DNA from: Schlesneria sp.
GTDB taxonomy: Bacteria; Planctomycetota; Planctomycetia; Planctomycetales; Planctomycetaceae
Length of the DNA stretch: 64,000 nt
Assembly: GCA_028291515.1 (NCBI GenBank)
Contig: JAQGHU010000050.1
Span: forward strand, 186,001 to 250,000
Direction of reading: 5' to 3'
The notes beneath the pieces are model-generated. The model had not been told where the DNA came from, made no database searches, and saw only the letters and a list, made by a program, of their open reading frames with translations. This document shows positions 18,075-28,398 of this stretch, piece after piece. Positions within the stretch are counted from its first letter, which is position 1; every line of letters starts with the position of its first letter. Position numbers and translations under genes: made by a program.

Positions 18075-21000
18075 CGTCACCGCGATCGCAGGCCTATCGG
18101 ATCGCCATCACTCTTGTTCTCGCAACGGCAGCCTCTCTGGCACTTGACCGCTGTCGTGCCTTGGACGCGGCGCCACCACAGGGAATCGAAAGCAAGATCA
18201 TCCGCATTGATGTTCCAGCGGATCGCTCGGATGTCTGGTTTCGCGAAACCAAAAACATGGTCGCGGTGCAGCGATCGGAATTCGAGCAACTCCTGAAGGG
18301 ATGCGAAGTCGAGCAATCCGGTCCGAGACCGGCACTGGTCACCTCCGCCCGTTACACCGCCACGCTGGCCGGGGATGCTTTGCGCGACGGTCGCGCGAAA
18401 CTTGATGTCCAGCGAGTTGGCAACAGTTCAACGCTACTACCACTTGGCCAATTTAATCTGGCGGTGCGGGATCTCGCCTGGTCAGATCGGCCAGCAATTT
18501 GGGGAGCGGACGGAACGGGGCAATCCTGGCTGCTGGCGGATGTCGAGCGAGGCGAAGTCCAGATGAACTGGAGCGCGATCGGGCGCAACATTGCCGGAGA
18601 GTTGAATTTTGACTTGCAACTTCCCCCCGCTGCGATGTCATCGCTCGATCTGCGTGTCTCAAAATCTCAGCACGTTCGATCCACGCCGGAAGCGCGGCGT
18701 ATCGACGAAGGTTCGGACGATAACTGGCAGGTTTGGAGAATCTATCTTGGCAACGAACGTCGCTGCCGAATCGCGACTTCGAACGCTAAACCTGCCTCCG
18801 CCCGGACGCCCATCATTCTGTTTGAACAAGAATTAGGAGCGATTGTCCGCGAGCAAGATCTTCGATTCCAGACCGTGTTTCAGGTCGAAGTATTCGATGC
18901 GCCGGTCACTGAGTTGACGTTCAATATCCCGGCCAGTGTCGACGTGTATGCCGTGACCTACGGCCAAGATGTCCCGTTGACCTGGTCGAGAATCGGCAAA
19001 ACTGACGCGGCCGGAACGTTGAACGTCCGCCTACCAGGATCGTTACTGGGTCGAAGCCGACCAATCCGTATTGATGGGGTAGCCCAGAAGCCGAATGCAT
19101 CCATGATCTCTCCGCAGATCTCTGTGAAGGACGGGATCTTCGTCGGGGGCCGTCACACACTGACAATTGTCGCACCACTCCAACTTCGATCGTTCCGGCC
19201 AACAGGTTTTCGGCAACAAACACCGGCCACGAACACGCCAGAAGGGGAAAGCTACACGTTTCAGCAAATGCTTCCCGACGCCCAACTGATCCTGGAAGTA
19301 GGCCGTCCACAAGCCGCTCTGACAGCCCAGATCCACAGTCTTTTCGAGTTGAATGATTCGGCCTGGACGTTGACATCGGAATTGACCTGGATTGCATCAA
19401 GCGGCGGAGTATTCCAGACCGAATGCCAGTTTCCATCGGACTGGGAAATCACCGATGTCCGGCTGCCATCCGAGTTGGGCACGGCACGCCTGGCCGGTTG
19501 GGATGCAACGGCACAGTCAGGTGGTCAGTCGCTACTGACGATCGAATTCCTGGAAGCTCTGGCCCCCACGGTGCCGCGCACGATCCGTGTCCTGGCCCGA
19601 AGGCGTCCACTGACGACAGGCAGTTCTTTTCCACTCCCGCTGCCGCATCCTGTGAATTGCTATACCGTCGAAAGCACACTCGGCCTGGTCGTGCCGTCGA
19701 CAATCTCTCCGTTTGTTTCCGATGATTCCCGACTTGAGCGAATCTCACCCCCCGACGATCCTTCGGCTTGGGCAATACGTCCGCGGCGACTGGCGGCGAA
19801 TCAAAGCGAGTTCTGGTATCGACGCGAATCTGTCGATGGCGGCGGAACACTGCAGTTGGGATCTCGCCTTCGACGGGTCGCAACATCGAGCGAAACGATC
19901 ATTGTGGCCTCTGCCGCCGAGTATACCGAGTCCTATCGAATCGCTTGCCAGGCGGAAGGGACGCCGATCGATCGGCTGCTGGTGTATCTCACTCAGACGG
20001 GCAATGAAACCCGCTGGTCGATGTCGACACCTCGCCAGGGTGAACTGCTCGCCCAGCGGATGCCCGCAGCTCAACACGCCGATTGGGATTTGCCCAGTTC
20101 GGGCGAGCTTTGGGAATTGCGACTACCTCCGCTATCCATCGGCTCAATCAAAATCGAAGGTCATCGTGGAACTCGCTGGTTACCGCAATCACGCCCGGCG
20201 TTGCTGGTCGTTCCGCAAGCGATCGAGCGACGGTCTCAAGTCACACTCAGGCATCCGGGCTCTCTCGATCTGCAGGTAGAGACGGTGTCGATGGACAACG
20301 CGGTGACGAAGCCGGCTGCATCCGAAGCCGTCGAATCAGATGCTGATCCCGCTTCAGCCGTGAGCGTCATCGAGCAATCTCGGACCTGGACGTTTGATGA
20401 TGCCAATGCACAATTGACGATGACGATGAAAAATCCCGAGCGATCTCACGAGTTCCCGACGATGGTCTCGATGCGGCTGCGATCGCTGCTGTCAGCCAAT
20501 CCGCAAGGATATGACCTGTATCGCGCGCAGATTCGATTGGAAAATGGCACCTCGCGTGACGAGCTTCGAATCCGGCTGCCTTCATCCGCCATCTTGCAAC
20601 AAGTGACGGTCGCGGGGCAGGCCACTGTTCCCAATCGTCAGGAAAATGAGCTGTTGTTATCCGACTTGAACGCGACGCGTCGGGATCTGATTGAACTTCT
20701 CTACCGGATCCCCTCGCAAGGCGGGGATGTCCGCACCGTCCACCGTATTCTTGTTCCGCAGATTTCCGTCCCAGTCTTGGGATTTGCCTGGGAGTTCGCG
20801 CTGCCGCCAAGCGTGAAAGTGTATGCGGAACCGATCGGGGTCAGGATGAGGCAGCCGCTTCCGCAATCAGCGTGGACCGAAAGGATCTTCGGCCCTTTAG
20901 GACGACCGGCTAACGAAGTTTTCTTCAACCCGTTTGTGGTCGAATCCTGGCGAGATCTGGCGCGTCCCAGCCTTTCCATCGACAAAACCGTTGGCGACTT

Positions 21001-24000
21001 CAGCCACGAATTAATTGCGCCAGCGGAATGGCAGGTCCACGAAGCGATTGCGGCTGTGGCTCCAAGCGAAATCAAGCTGGAAACGTGGCAGACACATCAG
21101 ACAAAACTGCTAGCCTGGATCACTTTAATCGTCAACTTGATGTTGGGCATCATCCTGCGAATTCTCGGCTGGAAATATCGTGATCGGATTGCGGCCTACT
21201 GGTTGGCGTTGCTGGTCGCTGGTGCCTGCTTCGCGCCGTCACCGTACGCAGAAATTCTAGGGGGCGCGATCGCGGGAACGGTCATCGCATTGCTGTCACC
21301 ACGGCGATCAGTAATCTCTCCACGTCGTGATCCTTCGCAGGTCGTTCCGCTGGGAAGTACCCACAGCTTCGATTGGAAAACGGCTGTCTCGCTGCTGGCT
21401 GCTTTCGCGGTCACGAGCTATGCACAAGACTCGACTGCACCCGTATCAAGTCCTGCCCCAGCCACCGTTTCTTCCGAAACTTCGATCAGTCGCTATACGG
21501 TTCTGGTTCCCGTCGATCCTGACGGAAAGCCCTCGAAAGAATTGCAACTGGTCTATCTACCCCAGCAATTGCTGACATCGCTGCGCCAGGCGAATCAGGC
21601 CAGAGCACACACTCCGAAGTCCCTGATCGCATCGGCCCAGTACCACCTGACAGCCAGTCCCGCGGGAGCAGATTCGCTACGTGCGAGGTTCAAGATTCAT
21701 CTCCTTGACGCGGCAGCAAACCATCAGATCCTGCTGCCGATCTCTAATGCGTTTCTGACGAGCAACGACGCCTGTAAAATCAACGGCGTTCCGCATCCGG
21801 CTCAAGTCGCCCCCGAAGGCGGATTCCTCATCGCCTGGAATCGTGAGCTCTCGGAGGCGGCAACTAGCACACTCGATATTGAACTCGAATTGAAGCGTGC
21901 CGGTGTTCGTACGGCTTCGGGTGGCAGTTTTCAGGCGAAAACTTCGGTCGCGACGGCATCACGCTGGACTATCGAACTTCCGGAATCAGCCGCGTTCTTC
22001 GACGTTGTGGGTGCTCAAGGAGCGATCGATGCTGTCGCTGATCGACATCACTTCAGCGTTGATGTCGGCTCGGCCAGTTCAATCGATGTTCGCTGGTCGC
22101 AGAATCCGCCCGAAACACGACCTCAAGCCATCGATGTCTCTCAACTGCAATCTCTTGATCTGCGGTCCACTCACGGCGAATTGCGATTCCGCATTCGCTG
22201 CGAACCCATTGATAGCCACTTCGATTTCATCGACATCGAGCTGCCACCCAAATGCCTGGTTCGTGAGGGTGAGATTCGCACGACGAATCTGCTTCGTACA
22301 GAAGTGATCGATGCAGCAGCCGGACCAAGGCGGTTGCGTATCACCTTTAACGAGCCGCAGCGGCAAAAATTCACGATTGATGGAACGATCCTGATTGCGG
22401 CACCCGACGGTATCACCCAGTGGTCGGTACCTCCATTCGGGATAGCGCGTGGCCCCGGTATCAAAGTTTCGACGACGCAGAACTGGTGGTCCGTCAGTTC
22501 TCCGCTCGAATATAAATTGGAGCATCAGAACCTGGAATCTGAACTCTTGCCGGCGATCTCAGCAGCCGATTTCCTGCAAGCCTGGGGCGATTCACCTCCG
22601 TCGTTGCGACAGCAAGTCATTTTTCAGCCTCGCGATGGTTCCACCGCACAGTTCACGGCGACGCCTCAAGTTCCGCGCCGACGGGTGCTGGCCTGGAACC
22701 AAACCGGGACCGTCGGTCGACGACGCCTGGAATGGAAACTTTCGGCACGACTTGAAACTTCTCAGGCTCCGGTTTACCAGCATTTTTTGCTGGTTGATCG
22801 CCGTCTTCAAATTGAATCGATCTCGGTGATGGAAGCGGGAGGAGAGCGTCGACTTCGCTGGTCAGAAAGTCGGTCAAGTTCTCCCACTCGAGTTGTGATC
22901 TTTCTCAATGACAAGACGACTGGCATTCAGGAGTTGACACTGAAAGGAAGTATGCCGGCTCGTTACGGTCGATCGATGGCGTTACCGTTTGTCCGATGCG
23001 AAGAGGCTGAACTTGTCGAATCTCGCTGGGAACTGTGGCACGATGCGGATGTCGAAGTCGAATTGACGCTGCCGCGCGGTGTGCCGCCGTTTGAAACCGG
23101 CGACGAAACGACCAACGACGGGGCCTCGCGCTTGGTCGCTCGTTATCAGACCGCGGATCCGGATCCAAAGACTTCGATCAGGATTTCGGCCGTTCAAGCC
23201 CGTTGCGCCGTGCGAACAGCCGTCGCGCTGACTCTTGGAGAGGGGCAGACGTGGAAGCTGGCAGGCCAGATGAAGCTGGCACCCGAAGGAGATTCGCCAC
23301 GGCGAATGGGCGTCCACTTTCCGGTCAGCTTCGATCCGTCGCGAGTTCGCGTTGATCGTGCAGAAGCAAACTGGCATGAACCTACCGATGGTCGGCGACG
23401 GCTGGACCTGACACTGCTACCCGACCCCGGTGAAGTCTTAATCTCGTTCGACACCGTCATTGAGGAGCCGATCAAGGGCGATTGGACATTGCCATTCCCC
23501 GAACCGCAGGAAGCGACATCGCAAGAGATTCAACTGTTGATTAGCCCCGCTGATGCCTGGACTCCGCTGGAGGGAACCGAGCTGAAACCTGGTGAGTCTC
23601 CCAGTTGGGCCGACGATATCCTGAGCGAACTGCGCCCCGATTCGACCGCTGCCGAGTATCAGTTGGCAAGTTTGCCAATCCGCTTGCATCGCAGCCAAAC
23701 CACTACGCACGTCGATCATCCCGAAGTCCGGATGCTGGATCATTCGCTCTGGCTGACAGAGCAGGGGAGCCGTATCGGGATCTCGCGGGCCTATTTGTCA
23801 CAGACGCGAGAATCCATTCAGTTTGAAGTTCCGGAAGGCTTGCAGGTCATCGCCGTCTTCCTCGACGAACGTCCCTTATCACTCCCGACGCCGTTTGAGA
23901 ATCATCTGCAAATCCCGCTTGTGGGGGGGGCTCGAGAGTCGGTGCTGGTGATCAACTGGGAACAACGTCTATCTCCCGCTGCCGGCCTGGCGCGGATTCA

Positions 24001-24733
24001 ACATGAAGAACTCCCACGACCATTGCACATCGATGTCACCACCACTCTGGTCACCGTGATCCCCTATCGTGACGCGGCGATGATCCCCCGTAAGGGAGAG
24101 CAGAGATTGGACTGGATGGACGCGGCACTCGACAGGCTCGAAATGCTACTCGCTCGTCAGGAATCACTGGGAAATGATCCCCGCGCGGCTGCGGCGAATC
24201 GTCGCCTGATCCTTGACCTGCAGTCCCAATTCACGGCTCGACTACCTGTCGGCGTTTCGAGTCCGACAGCCAAGATTGCGATGCACCTGAAGAGATGGAA
24301 TCGCATCGTGGCGATGCTCAATCAAATGGAACCACCCACTTCTTCCACTCCACCGCGCAGCCCCATTTTCGTCGAGCCTGGAATGCCGCAGGTCGAAGAA
24401 CTGTTTGTCGACTTGCCGCAGGCGCTTCGTGTCTCTCTGGTTGGAGACAATCATGCGGTGGCCTTTTGGTTGCTGGACCGTCGCTGGATCAACGCGGTCG
24501 GAGCTCTAATACTGAGCCTCATCGCCATTCCGCTATTTCGCCGATTCATTCGGCTCGATTGGGGCGAATGGCTGAACCGACGCACAACGCTCGCCTGGCT
24601 GATGATGGGCCTCATCTGGTGGCTGTGGCTGACCCCGGGACCAGTCGGCCCCCTCATCATGGTCGTCGCCATCCTTCGATCCGGTGCCCAACGCCAACAA
24701 TCGAAGAATTCTGTGATGGTCGTCGAAAGCTAG
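18071..24733 (+). CDS. Giant secreted membrane protein, internally duplicated (units 2+3)
   Basis: A 2220-aa protein. The ATG overlaps the preceding stop (ATGA at 18071-18074). It has an N-terminal signal peptide (IAITLVLATAASLALD). The first unit ends near residues 1010-1085 with membrane helices (LLAWITLIVNLMLGIILRIL; YWLALLVAGACFA; ILGGAIAGTVIALLS). Near residues 1100-1120 there is a second signal-peptide-like stretch, TAVSLLAAFAVTSYAQDS. A second large beta-rich unit follows, with C-terminal helices (INAVGALILSLIAIPLF; LAWLMMGLIWWLWL). The start of unit 3 (VYLPQQLLTSLRQ, then LRARFKIHLLDAA) parallels unit 2 (VQRSEFEQLLKG, then GRAKLDVQRVGN). The gene therefore looks like a fusion of two exported proteins. 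Function unknown; a cell-surface or periplasmic scaffold is inferred from topology. Confidence 0.8.
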   Translation: MTSPRSQAYRIAITLVLATAASLALDRCRALDAAPPQGIESKIIRIDVPADRSDVWFRETKNMVAVQRSEFEQLLKGCEVEQSGPRPALVTSARYTATLAGDALRDGRAKLDVQRVGNSSTLLPLGQFNLAVRDLAWSDRPAIWGADGTGQSWLLADVERGEVQMNWSAIGRNIAGELNFDLQLPPAAMSSLDLRVSKSQHVRSTPEARRIDEGSDDNWQVWRIYLGNERRCRIATSNAKPASARTPIILFEQELGAIVREQDLRFQTVFQVEVFDAPVTELTFNIPASVDVYAVTYGQDVPLTWSRIGKTDAAGTLNVRLPGSLLGRSRPIRIDGVAQKPNASMISPQISVKDGIFVGGRHTLTIVAPLQLRSFRPTGFRQQTPATNTPEGESYTFQQMLPDAQLILEVGRPQAALTAQIHSLFELNDSAWTLTSELTWIASSGGVFQTECQFPSDWEITDVRLPSELGTARLAGWDATAQSGGQSLLTIEFLEALAPTVPRTIRVLARRRPLTTGSSFPLPLPHPVNCYTVESTLGLVVPSTISPFVSDDSRLERISPPDDPSAWAIRPRRLAANQSEFWYRRESVDGGGTLQLGSRLRRVATSSETIIVASAAEYTESYRIACQAEGTPIDRLLVYLTQTGNETRWSMSTPRQGELLAQRMPAAQHADWDLPSSGELWELRLPPLSIGSIKIEGHRGTRWLPQSRPALLVVPQAIERRSQVTLRHPGSLDLQVETVSMDNAVTKPAASEAVESDADPASAVSVIEQSRTWTFDDANAQLTMTMKNPERSHEFPTMVSMRLRSLLSANPQGYDLYRAQIRLENGTSRDELRIRLPSSAILQQVTVAGQATVPNRQENELLLSDLNATRRDLIELLYRIPSQGGDVRTVHRILVPQISVPVLGFAWEFALPPSVKVYAEPIGVRMRQPLPQSAWTERIFGPLGRPANEVFFNPFVVESWRDLARPSLSIDKTVGDFSHELIAPAEWQVHEAIAAVAPSEIKLETWQTHQTKLLAWITLIVNLMLGIILRILGWKYRDRIAAYWLALLVAGACFAPSPYAEILGGAIAGTVIALLSPRRSVISPRRDPSQVVPLGSTHSFDWKTAVSLLAAFAVTSYAQDSTAPVSSPAPATVSSETSISRYTVLVPVDPDGKPSKELQLVYLPQQLLTSLRQANQARAHTPKSLIASAQYHLTASPAGADSLRARFKIHLLDAAANHQILLPISNAFLTSNDACKINGVPHPAQVAPEGGFLIAWNRELSEAATSTLDIELELKRAGVRTASGGSFQAKTSVATASRWTIELPESAAFFDVVGAQGAIDAVADRHHFSVDVGSASSIDVRWSQNPPETRPQAIDVSQLQSLDLRSTHGELRFRIRCEPIDSHFDFIDIELPPKCLVREGEIRTTNLLRTEVIDAAAGPRRLRITFNEPQRQKFTIDGTILIAAPDGITQWSVPPFGIARGPGIKVSTTQNWWSVSSPLEYKLEHQNLESELLPAISAADFLQAWGDSPPSLRQQVIFQPRDGSTAQFTATPQVPRRRVLAWNQTGTVGRRRLEWKLSARLETSQAPVYQHFLLVDRRLQIESISVMEAGGERRLRWSESRSSSPTRVVIFLNDKTTGIQELTLKGSMPARYGRSMALPFVRCEEAELVESRWELWHDADVEVELTLPRGVPPFETGDETTNDGASRLVARYQTADPDPKTSIRISAVQARCAVRTAVALTLGEGQTWKLAGQMKLAPEGDSPRRMGVHFPVSFDPSRVRVDRAEANWHEPTDGRRRLDLTLLPDPGEVLISFDTVIEEPIKGDWTLPFPEPQEATSQEIQLLISPADAWTPLEGTELKPGESPSWADDILSELRPDSTAAEYQLASLPIRLHRSQTTTHVDHPEVRMLDHSLWLTEQGSRIGISRAYLSQTRESIQFEVPEGLQVIAVFLDERPLSLPTPFENHLQIPLVGGARESVLVINWEQRLSPAAGLARIQHEELPRPLHIDVTTTLVTVIPYRDAAMIPRKGEQRLDWMDAALDRLEMLLARQESLGNDPRAAAANRRLILDLQSQFTARLPVGVSSPTAKIAMHLKRWNRIVAMLNQMEPPTSSTPPRSPIFVEPGMPQVEELFVDLPQALRVSLVGDNHAVAFWLLDRRWINAVGALILSLIAIPLFRRFIRLDWGEWLNRRTTLAWLMMGLIWWLWLTPGPVGPLIMVVAILRSGAQRQQSKNSVMVVES

Positions 24734-24778
24734 TCTCGAACGGGTTTCAGGGAGACCACTCGGGTCGCCCTTTCCGTC

Positions 24779-24798
24779 ATTCCCGCGCAGGCGGGAAT
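24779..24798. repeat. REP-like palindrome (ATTCCCGC-GCAG-GCGGGAAT)
   Basis: A perfect 8-bp inverted repeat with a 4-base loop in the 157-bp gap between the convergent giant gene and uppP. The extended string TCATTCCCGCGCAGGCGGGA is the core of a palindromic intergenic unit seen in many bacteria. A related but looser copy (TTCCCGGCAGACGGGAA) lies near 59752. It may also act as a terminator for the convergent genes. Confidence 0.65.
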
Positions 24799-24890
24799 CC
24801 AGATGCGAGGACGCGCGGGGCGGTGCCCACGCGGTTAAACGATGAGTCGTTGTGCCACGACGCATGGCTCCCCCCCGCGAACAATCGGGT

Positions 24891-25709
24891 TTAGAGAGTC
24901 AGCTTCCCCTCGCTGGCCTGCCAGATCAGCACGATCACGCCCATGCATAGGCAGTAGTAGCCAAACCAGTGCAGGCGTTGCTTGGAGATCAATTGGATCA
25001 AGAGCCGCAGCGCCGTGATACCAACGACGAACGACACAAGCATGCCGAGCACGAGTGTCAGCCAGGGAATTGCCGGCCCCGTCGTGTCGCCATTTTTTAG
25101 CCATTTCAACGATTCCAGGAATGCCGCACCACCAATCGCCGGGATGGCAATCAAGAATGAGAACGTCGCTGCCGATTCACGTTCCATTCCACTCAGCAAT
25201 CCTCCCGAAATCGTACTGCCCGAACGTGAAATTCCGGGCAGAATCGCCACGCCTTGAAAGCACCCGACGATAAAAGCGATCGACCACGGCAAATTACGAT
25301 CCGTGAAACGGCCTGATTGCAGTCGTTGTCCGATGATCAACAGCGCGGCGGTCACCAGCAGTCCGAATCCCGCCATGGCAGGCGAGGCAAACAATGGCTC
25401 CAACTGATCCTTAAACCCAATGCCCAAGATCGCTGCCGGAACCGACGCGATAACGATGGCCGAGCAGAGTTTCCAGTCCATTTCGAGCAGAATCTGTTTC
25501 AACCTGTGGAAATAGACCACCAGGATCGAACCGAGCGTTCCCATGTGCAGCGCGATGTTCAGAGTCATCCCCTCGTCGGGAATGGTACCACCCTGTAACC
25601 GCTTTAATACTTCGTTCACAATCACGAGATGGCCGGACGAACTGATTGGCAGGAATTCGGCAATTCCTTGAACCACAGCCAAAATTAAAACTCGAATAGT
25701 ATCGTTCAT
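24891..25709 (-). CDS. uppP: Undecaprenyl-diphosphatase UppP (BacA)
   Basis: A 272-aa polytopic membrane enzyme. It dephosphorylates undecaprenyl pyrophosphate to recycle the lipid carrier for peptidoglycan and other envelope glycans, and it confers bacitracin tolerance in other bacteria. Both family signatures are clear: GIAEFLPISSSGHLVI at about 15-30 (the ExxxxSSSGH type) and LPGISRSGSTISGG near 157-170. About eight hydrophobic helices are present and length is normal. ATG start at 25709. The gene is divergent from glgX and convergent with the giant gene. Confidence 0.95.
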   Translation of the reverse strand: MNDTIRVLILAVVQGIAEFLPISSSGHLVIVNEVLKRLQGGTIPDEGMTLNIALHMGTLGSILVVYFHRLKQILLEMDWKLCSAIVIASVPAAILGIGFKDQLEPLFASPAMAGFGLLVTAALLIIGQRLQSGRFTDRNLPWSIAFIVGCFQGVAILPGISRSGSTISGGLLSGMERESAATFSFLIAIPAIGGAAFLESLKWLKNGDTTGPAIPWLTLVLGMLVSFVVGITALRLLIQLISKQRLHWFGYYCLCMGVIVLIWQASEGKLTL

Positions 25710-26018
25710 TCTCTGCGCTCCGTCGCATTCGTCTTACGGTCTGCAAATTCCAGACGAAGTCTAAATGACCTCGGACAATTCTGAAACCGAAGAACCCGCA
25801 ACTCGTCGCCAGTACACGATTAAATTCGTTTGTCGATCGCTCGCAACTGATGCGTTCTCAGGAGATTTGTGTTAGCGAAGACGCTTCCTCCGAATGGGCG
25901 AAATCAAGATTTCGCAGGAACATTCAAGTTCGCGGCGTCAATTGCCGATCACTCGAATTCCGGGCAATGGTCGACACTGTCGGCAACCCTGATTCACCGT
26001 CGTTGCGGAGTCTTCGCG
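25710..26018. other. Divergent control region uppP / glgX (309 bp)
   Basis: No gene is recognised here. The glgX frame stays open to 25869 without a ribosome site, so that stretch is treated as untranslated. Promoters for uppP (-) and glgX (+) should lie here; no convincing consensus hexamers were identified. Confidence 0.5.
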
Positions 26019-28202
26019 ATGCGCATCTGGCCCGGGCAGCCCTATCCACTGGGAGCAACCTGGGACGGCACGGGCGTCAATATTGCGGTCTTCTCAGACC
26101 ACGCCACCAAGGTGGAACTCTGCCTGTTCGATTCACCCGATGACACCCACGAGCGGGAACGCATCGAACTGACAGAGCGAACTTATCGCGTCTTTCACAG
26201 TTATTTTCCCGATCTGAAGCCAGGCACACTTTATGGCCTGCGAGTCACCGGCCCCTACGCACCGAGGCTGGGACATCGATTCAATGCAAACAAAGTCCTG
26301 CTGGATCCCTATGCCCGTGCCATCGGCCGCAGCTTGAAGTGGGATGACAGCCTGTTCGGCTATCGCTCTGGCGACCCCGACGCGGACCTGTCATTTGACG
26401 ACCGCGATTCGGCACCTTACGCGCCGCTCGGCTTGATCATCGATAATGCCTTCACCTGGGGAACGGATCGCTTGCTGCGAACCCCCTGGGAAAAGACGAT
26501 TATCTATGAACTGCACGTCAAAGGCTTCACCAAACTGATGCCGGGGGTTCCCGAACGCCTGCGCGGAACTTATGCGGGCCTGGCCAGTGCCGCGGCGGTG
26601 GGCCATTTGAAGGATCTGGGGATCACTGCGATCGAATTGCTGCCGATCCACTATCATGTGGATGAGCGGTTTCTCGAACAACAAGATCGCGTCAATTACT
26701 GGGGGTACAACACGCTCGGGTTCTTTGCGCCGGACCCGCGTTACTGCGCCGCAAAAGAACCCGAACTGATGGTCCAGGAATTCAAGTCCATGGTTCGGAC
26801 CCTGCACGCGGCAGGCATCGAAGTCATTCTCGATGTGGTCTACAACCATACGGGCGAAGGAGATCATCTGGGGCCGACGCTGTCATGGCGAGGCATCGAC
26901 AATGCCAGCTATTATCGCTTGAAACCGAACAATCAGCCTCGCTACGTCGATTTTACAGGTTGCGGCAATACCCCCCAGATCCGTCACCCTCGCGTCCTGC
27001 AGCTGATCATGGATAGCTTGCGGTACTGGGTGACCGAAATGCACGTCGACGGCTTTCGTTTCGACCTGGCCGCTACACTGGCTCGGCAATTCACCAGCGT
27101 GGACCTGATGAGCGGGTTCTTCAATGTGATTCATCAGGATCCGATCCTCTCCCAGGTGAAGCTGATTGCCGAACCGTGGGACGTGGCCGACGATGGCTAT
27201 CAGGTGGGGCGATTCCCCGTGATCTGGACGGAATGGAACGGGCGCTATCGCGACTGCGTGCGGCGCTTCTGGAAAGGGGACGGGGGGACCGTCAACGAAC
27301 TGGCGACCCGATTGGCCGGAAGCAGTGATCTGTACAAAGATGACGGACGACGCCCGTCGGCCAGCGTGAACTTTGTGACCTGCCATGACGGGTTCTCGTT
27401 GCAGGATCTCGTCAGCTACAACGACAAGCACAACGAAGCGAATGGCGAGCGAAACCGCGATGGCACCAACGACAACGACAGCTGGAATTGCGGCGCAGAA
27501 GGTCCGACCGAAGACTTGAACGTGTTGGTGCTGCGCGAACGTCAAAAACGCAATCTGCTGGCCACCCTGTTGCTATCGCAGGGCGTGCCCATGCTTCTGT
27601 CTGGAGACGAACTGGGACATTCGGCTCAAGGCAACAACAACTGTTATTCGCAGGACAACTACCTCTCGTGGCTAAATTGGGATCTGTCTCCTGAACAACA
27701 GCGATTTCTGGAGTTTGCGAAAAAACTGATCGCAATCCGTCAGGCTCAACCGGCACTTTCGCGACGCCACTTTTTCCGCGGACCGATCCGCGGCGACGAG
27801 CTCCAGGAAATCTACTGGCTGGACAGCACCGGCAAACAGATGAATGACGAAGCCTGGAACGCGGGCTTCGTTCGATCACTCGGCATGCTGCTGTTAGGCC
27901 ACTGCAGTCAAATCGATGAGCACGGCGCCTGTATCGTCGGCGATCACCTATTGGTCCTGATGAACGCTCACCACGAAGCCATCCCGTTCACGCTGCCCGT
28001 GGAACTGCAGCAGATGAAAGGCTTGGAACGGCTGTTCGATACCGCCGACGGAGACATCGCGGTCACGATCTACGACCCCAGCAAGCCTTATCTGTTGCAA
28101 CCACGTAGCATCGCTCTCTTTCGCCGTCGACCGTTTGATCGTCGAGTCCCCGTTGCGGGCAGCGCGCCAAAGTCATCGATCGCGCGGATGTTGGAGGATT
28201 GA
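26019..28202 (+). CDS. glgX: Glycogen debranching enzyme GlgX
   Basis: Start set at ATG 26019 (MRIWPGQPYPLGATWDG), where the family normally begins and GGAG lies 8 nt upstream; product 727 aa, a usual length. The N-terminal CBM48-like domain (GVNIAVFSDHATKVELCLFD) precedes a GH13 TIM barrel. The catalytic residues are visible: nucleophile Asp in GFRFDLAATLAR near 347, acid/base Glu in LIAEPWDV near 383, and transition-state Asp in VTCHDGFSLQDLVSYNDKHN near 456. It hydrolyses alpha-1,6 branches of phosphorylase-limited glycogen in the cytoplasm. No other glycogen gene is adjacent. Confidence 0.94.
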   Translation: MRIWPGQPYPLGATWDGTGVNIAVFSDHATKVELCLFDSPDDTHERERIELTERTYRVFHSYFPDLKPGTLYGLRVTGPYAPRLGHRFNANKVLLDPYARAIGRSLKWDDSLFGYRSGDPDADLSFDDRDSAPYAPLGLIIDNAFTWGTDRLLRTPWEKTIIYELHVKGFTKLMPGVPERLRGTYAGLASAAAVGHLKDLGITAIELLPIHYHVDERFLEQQDRVNYWGYNTLGFFAPDPRYCAAKEPELMVQEFKSMVRTLHAAGIEVILDVVYNHTGEGDHLGPTLSWRGIDNASYYRLKPNNQPRYVDFTGCGNTPQIRHPRVLQLIMDSLRYWVTEMHVDGFRFDLAATLARQFTSVDLMSGFFNVIHQDPILSQVKLIAEPWDVADDGYQVGRFPVIWTEWNGRYRDCVRRFWKGDGGTVNELATRLAGSSDLYKDDGRRPSASVNFVTCHDGFSLQDLVSYNDKHNEANGERNRDGTNDNDSWNCGAEGPTEDLNVLVLRERQKRNLLATLLLSQGVPMLLSGDELGHSAQGNNNCYSQDNYLSWLNWDLSPEQQRFLEFAKKLIAIRQAQPALSRRHFFRGPIRGDELQEIYWLDSTGKQMNDEAWNAGFVRSLGMLLLGHCSQIDEHGACIVGDHLLVLMNAHHEAIPFTLPVELQQMKGLERLFDTADGDIAVTIYDPSKPYLLQPRSIALFRRRPFDRRVPVAGSAPKSSIARMLED

Positions 28203-28211
28203 TAAAGATAG

Positions 28212-28232
28212 CGTCAGACGCTTGCTCTGACG
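28212..28232. other. Small inverted repeat after glgX
   Basis: CGTCAGA (28212-28218) and TCTGACG (28226-28232) form a 7-bp stem with a 7-nt loop just after the glgX stop. There is no T-run, so termination is possible but not shown. The rest of the 196-bp convergent gap holds nothing else recognisable. Confidence 0.35.
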
Positions 28233-28398
28233 TCAATGGCCGTGCGCGATTTTGCTCACTGAGTTCACGAGCGAGGTGTGCCACGGTGTCGGAGTCCTCG
28301 ACGTCGCCGTGTCTTTTTCTTCAGCACGGCCACCCCGAGGACGGTGAGTCCATGGCACCCAAACCAAATCCGAAACAACCAGTATTGCGCTCGGTCAT

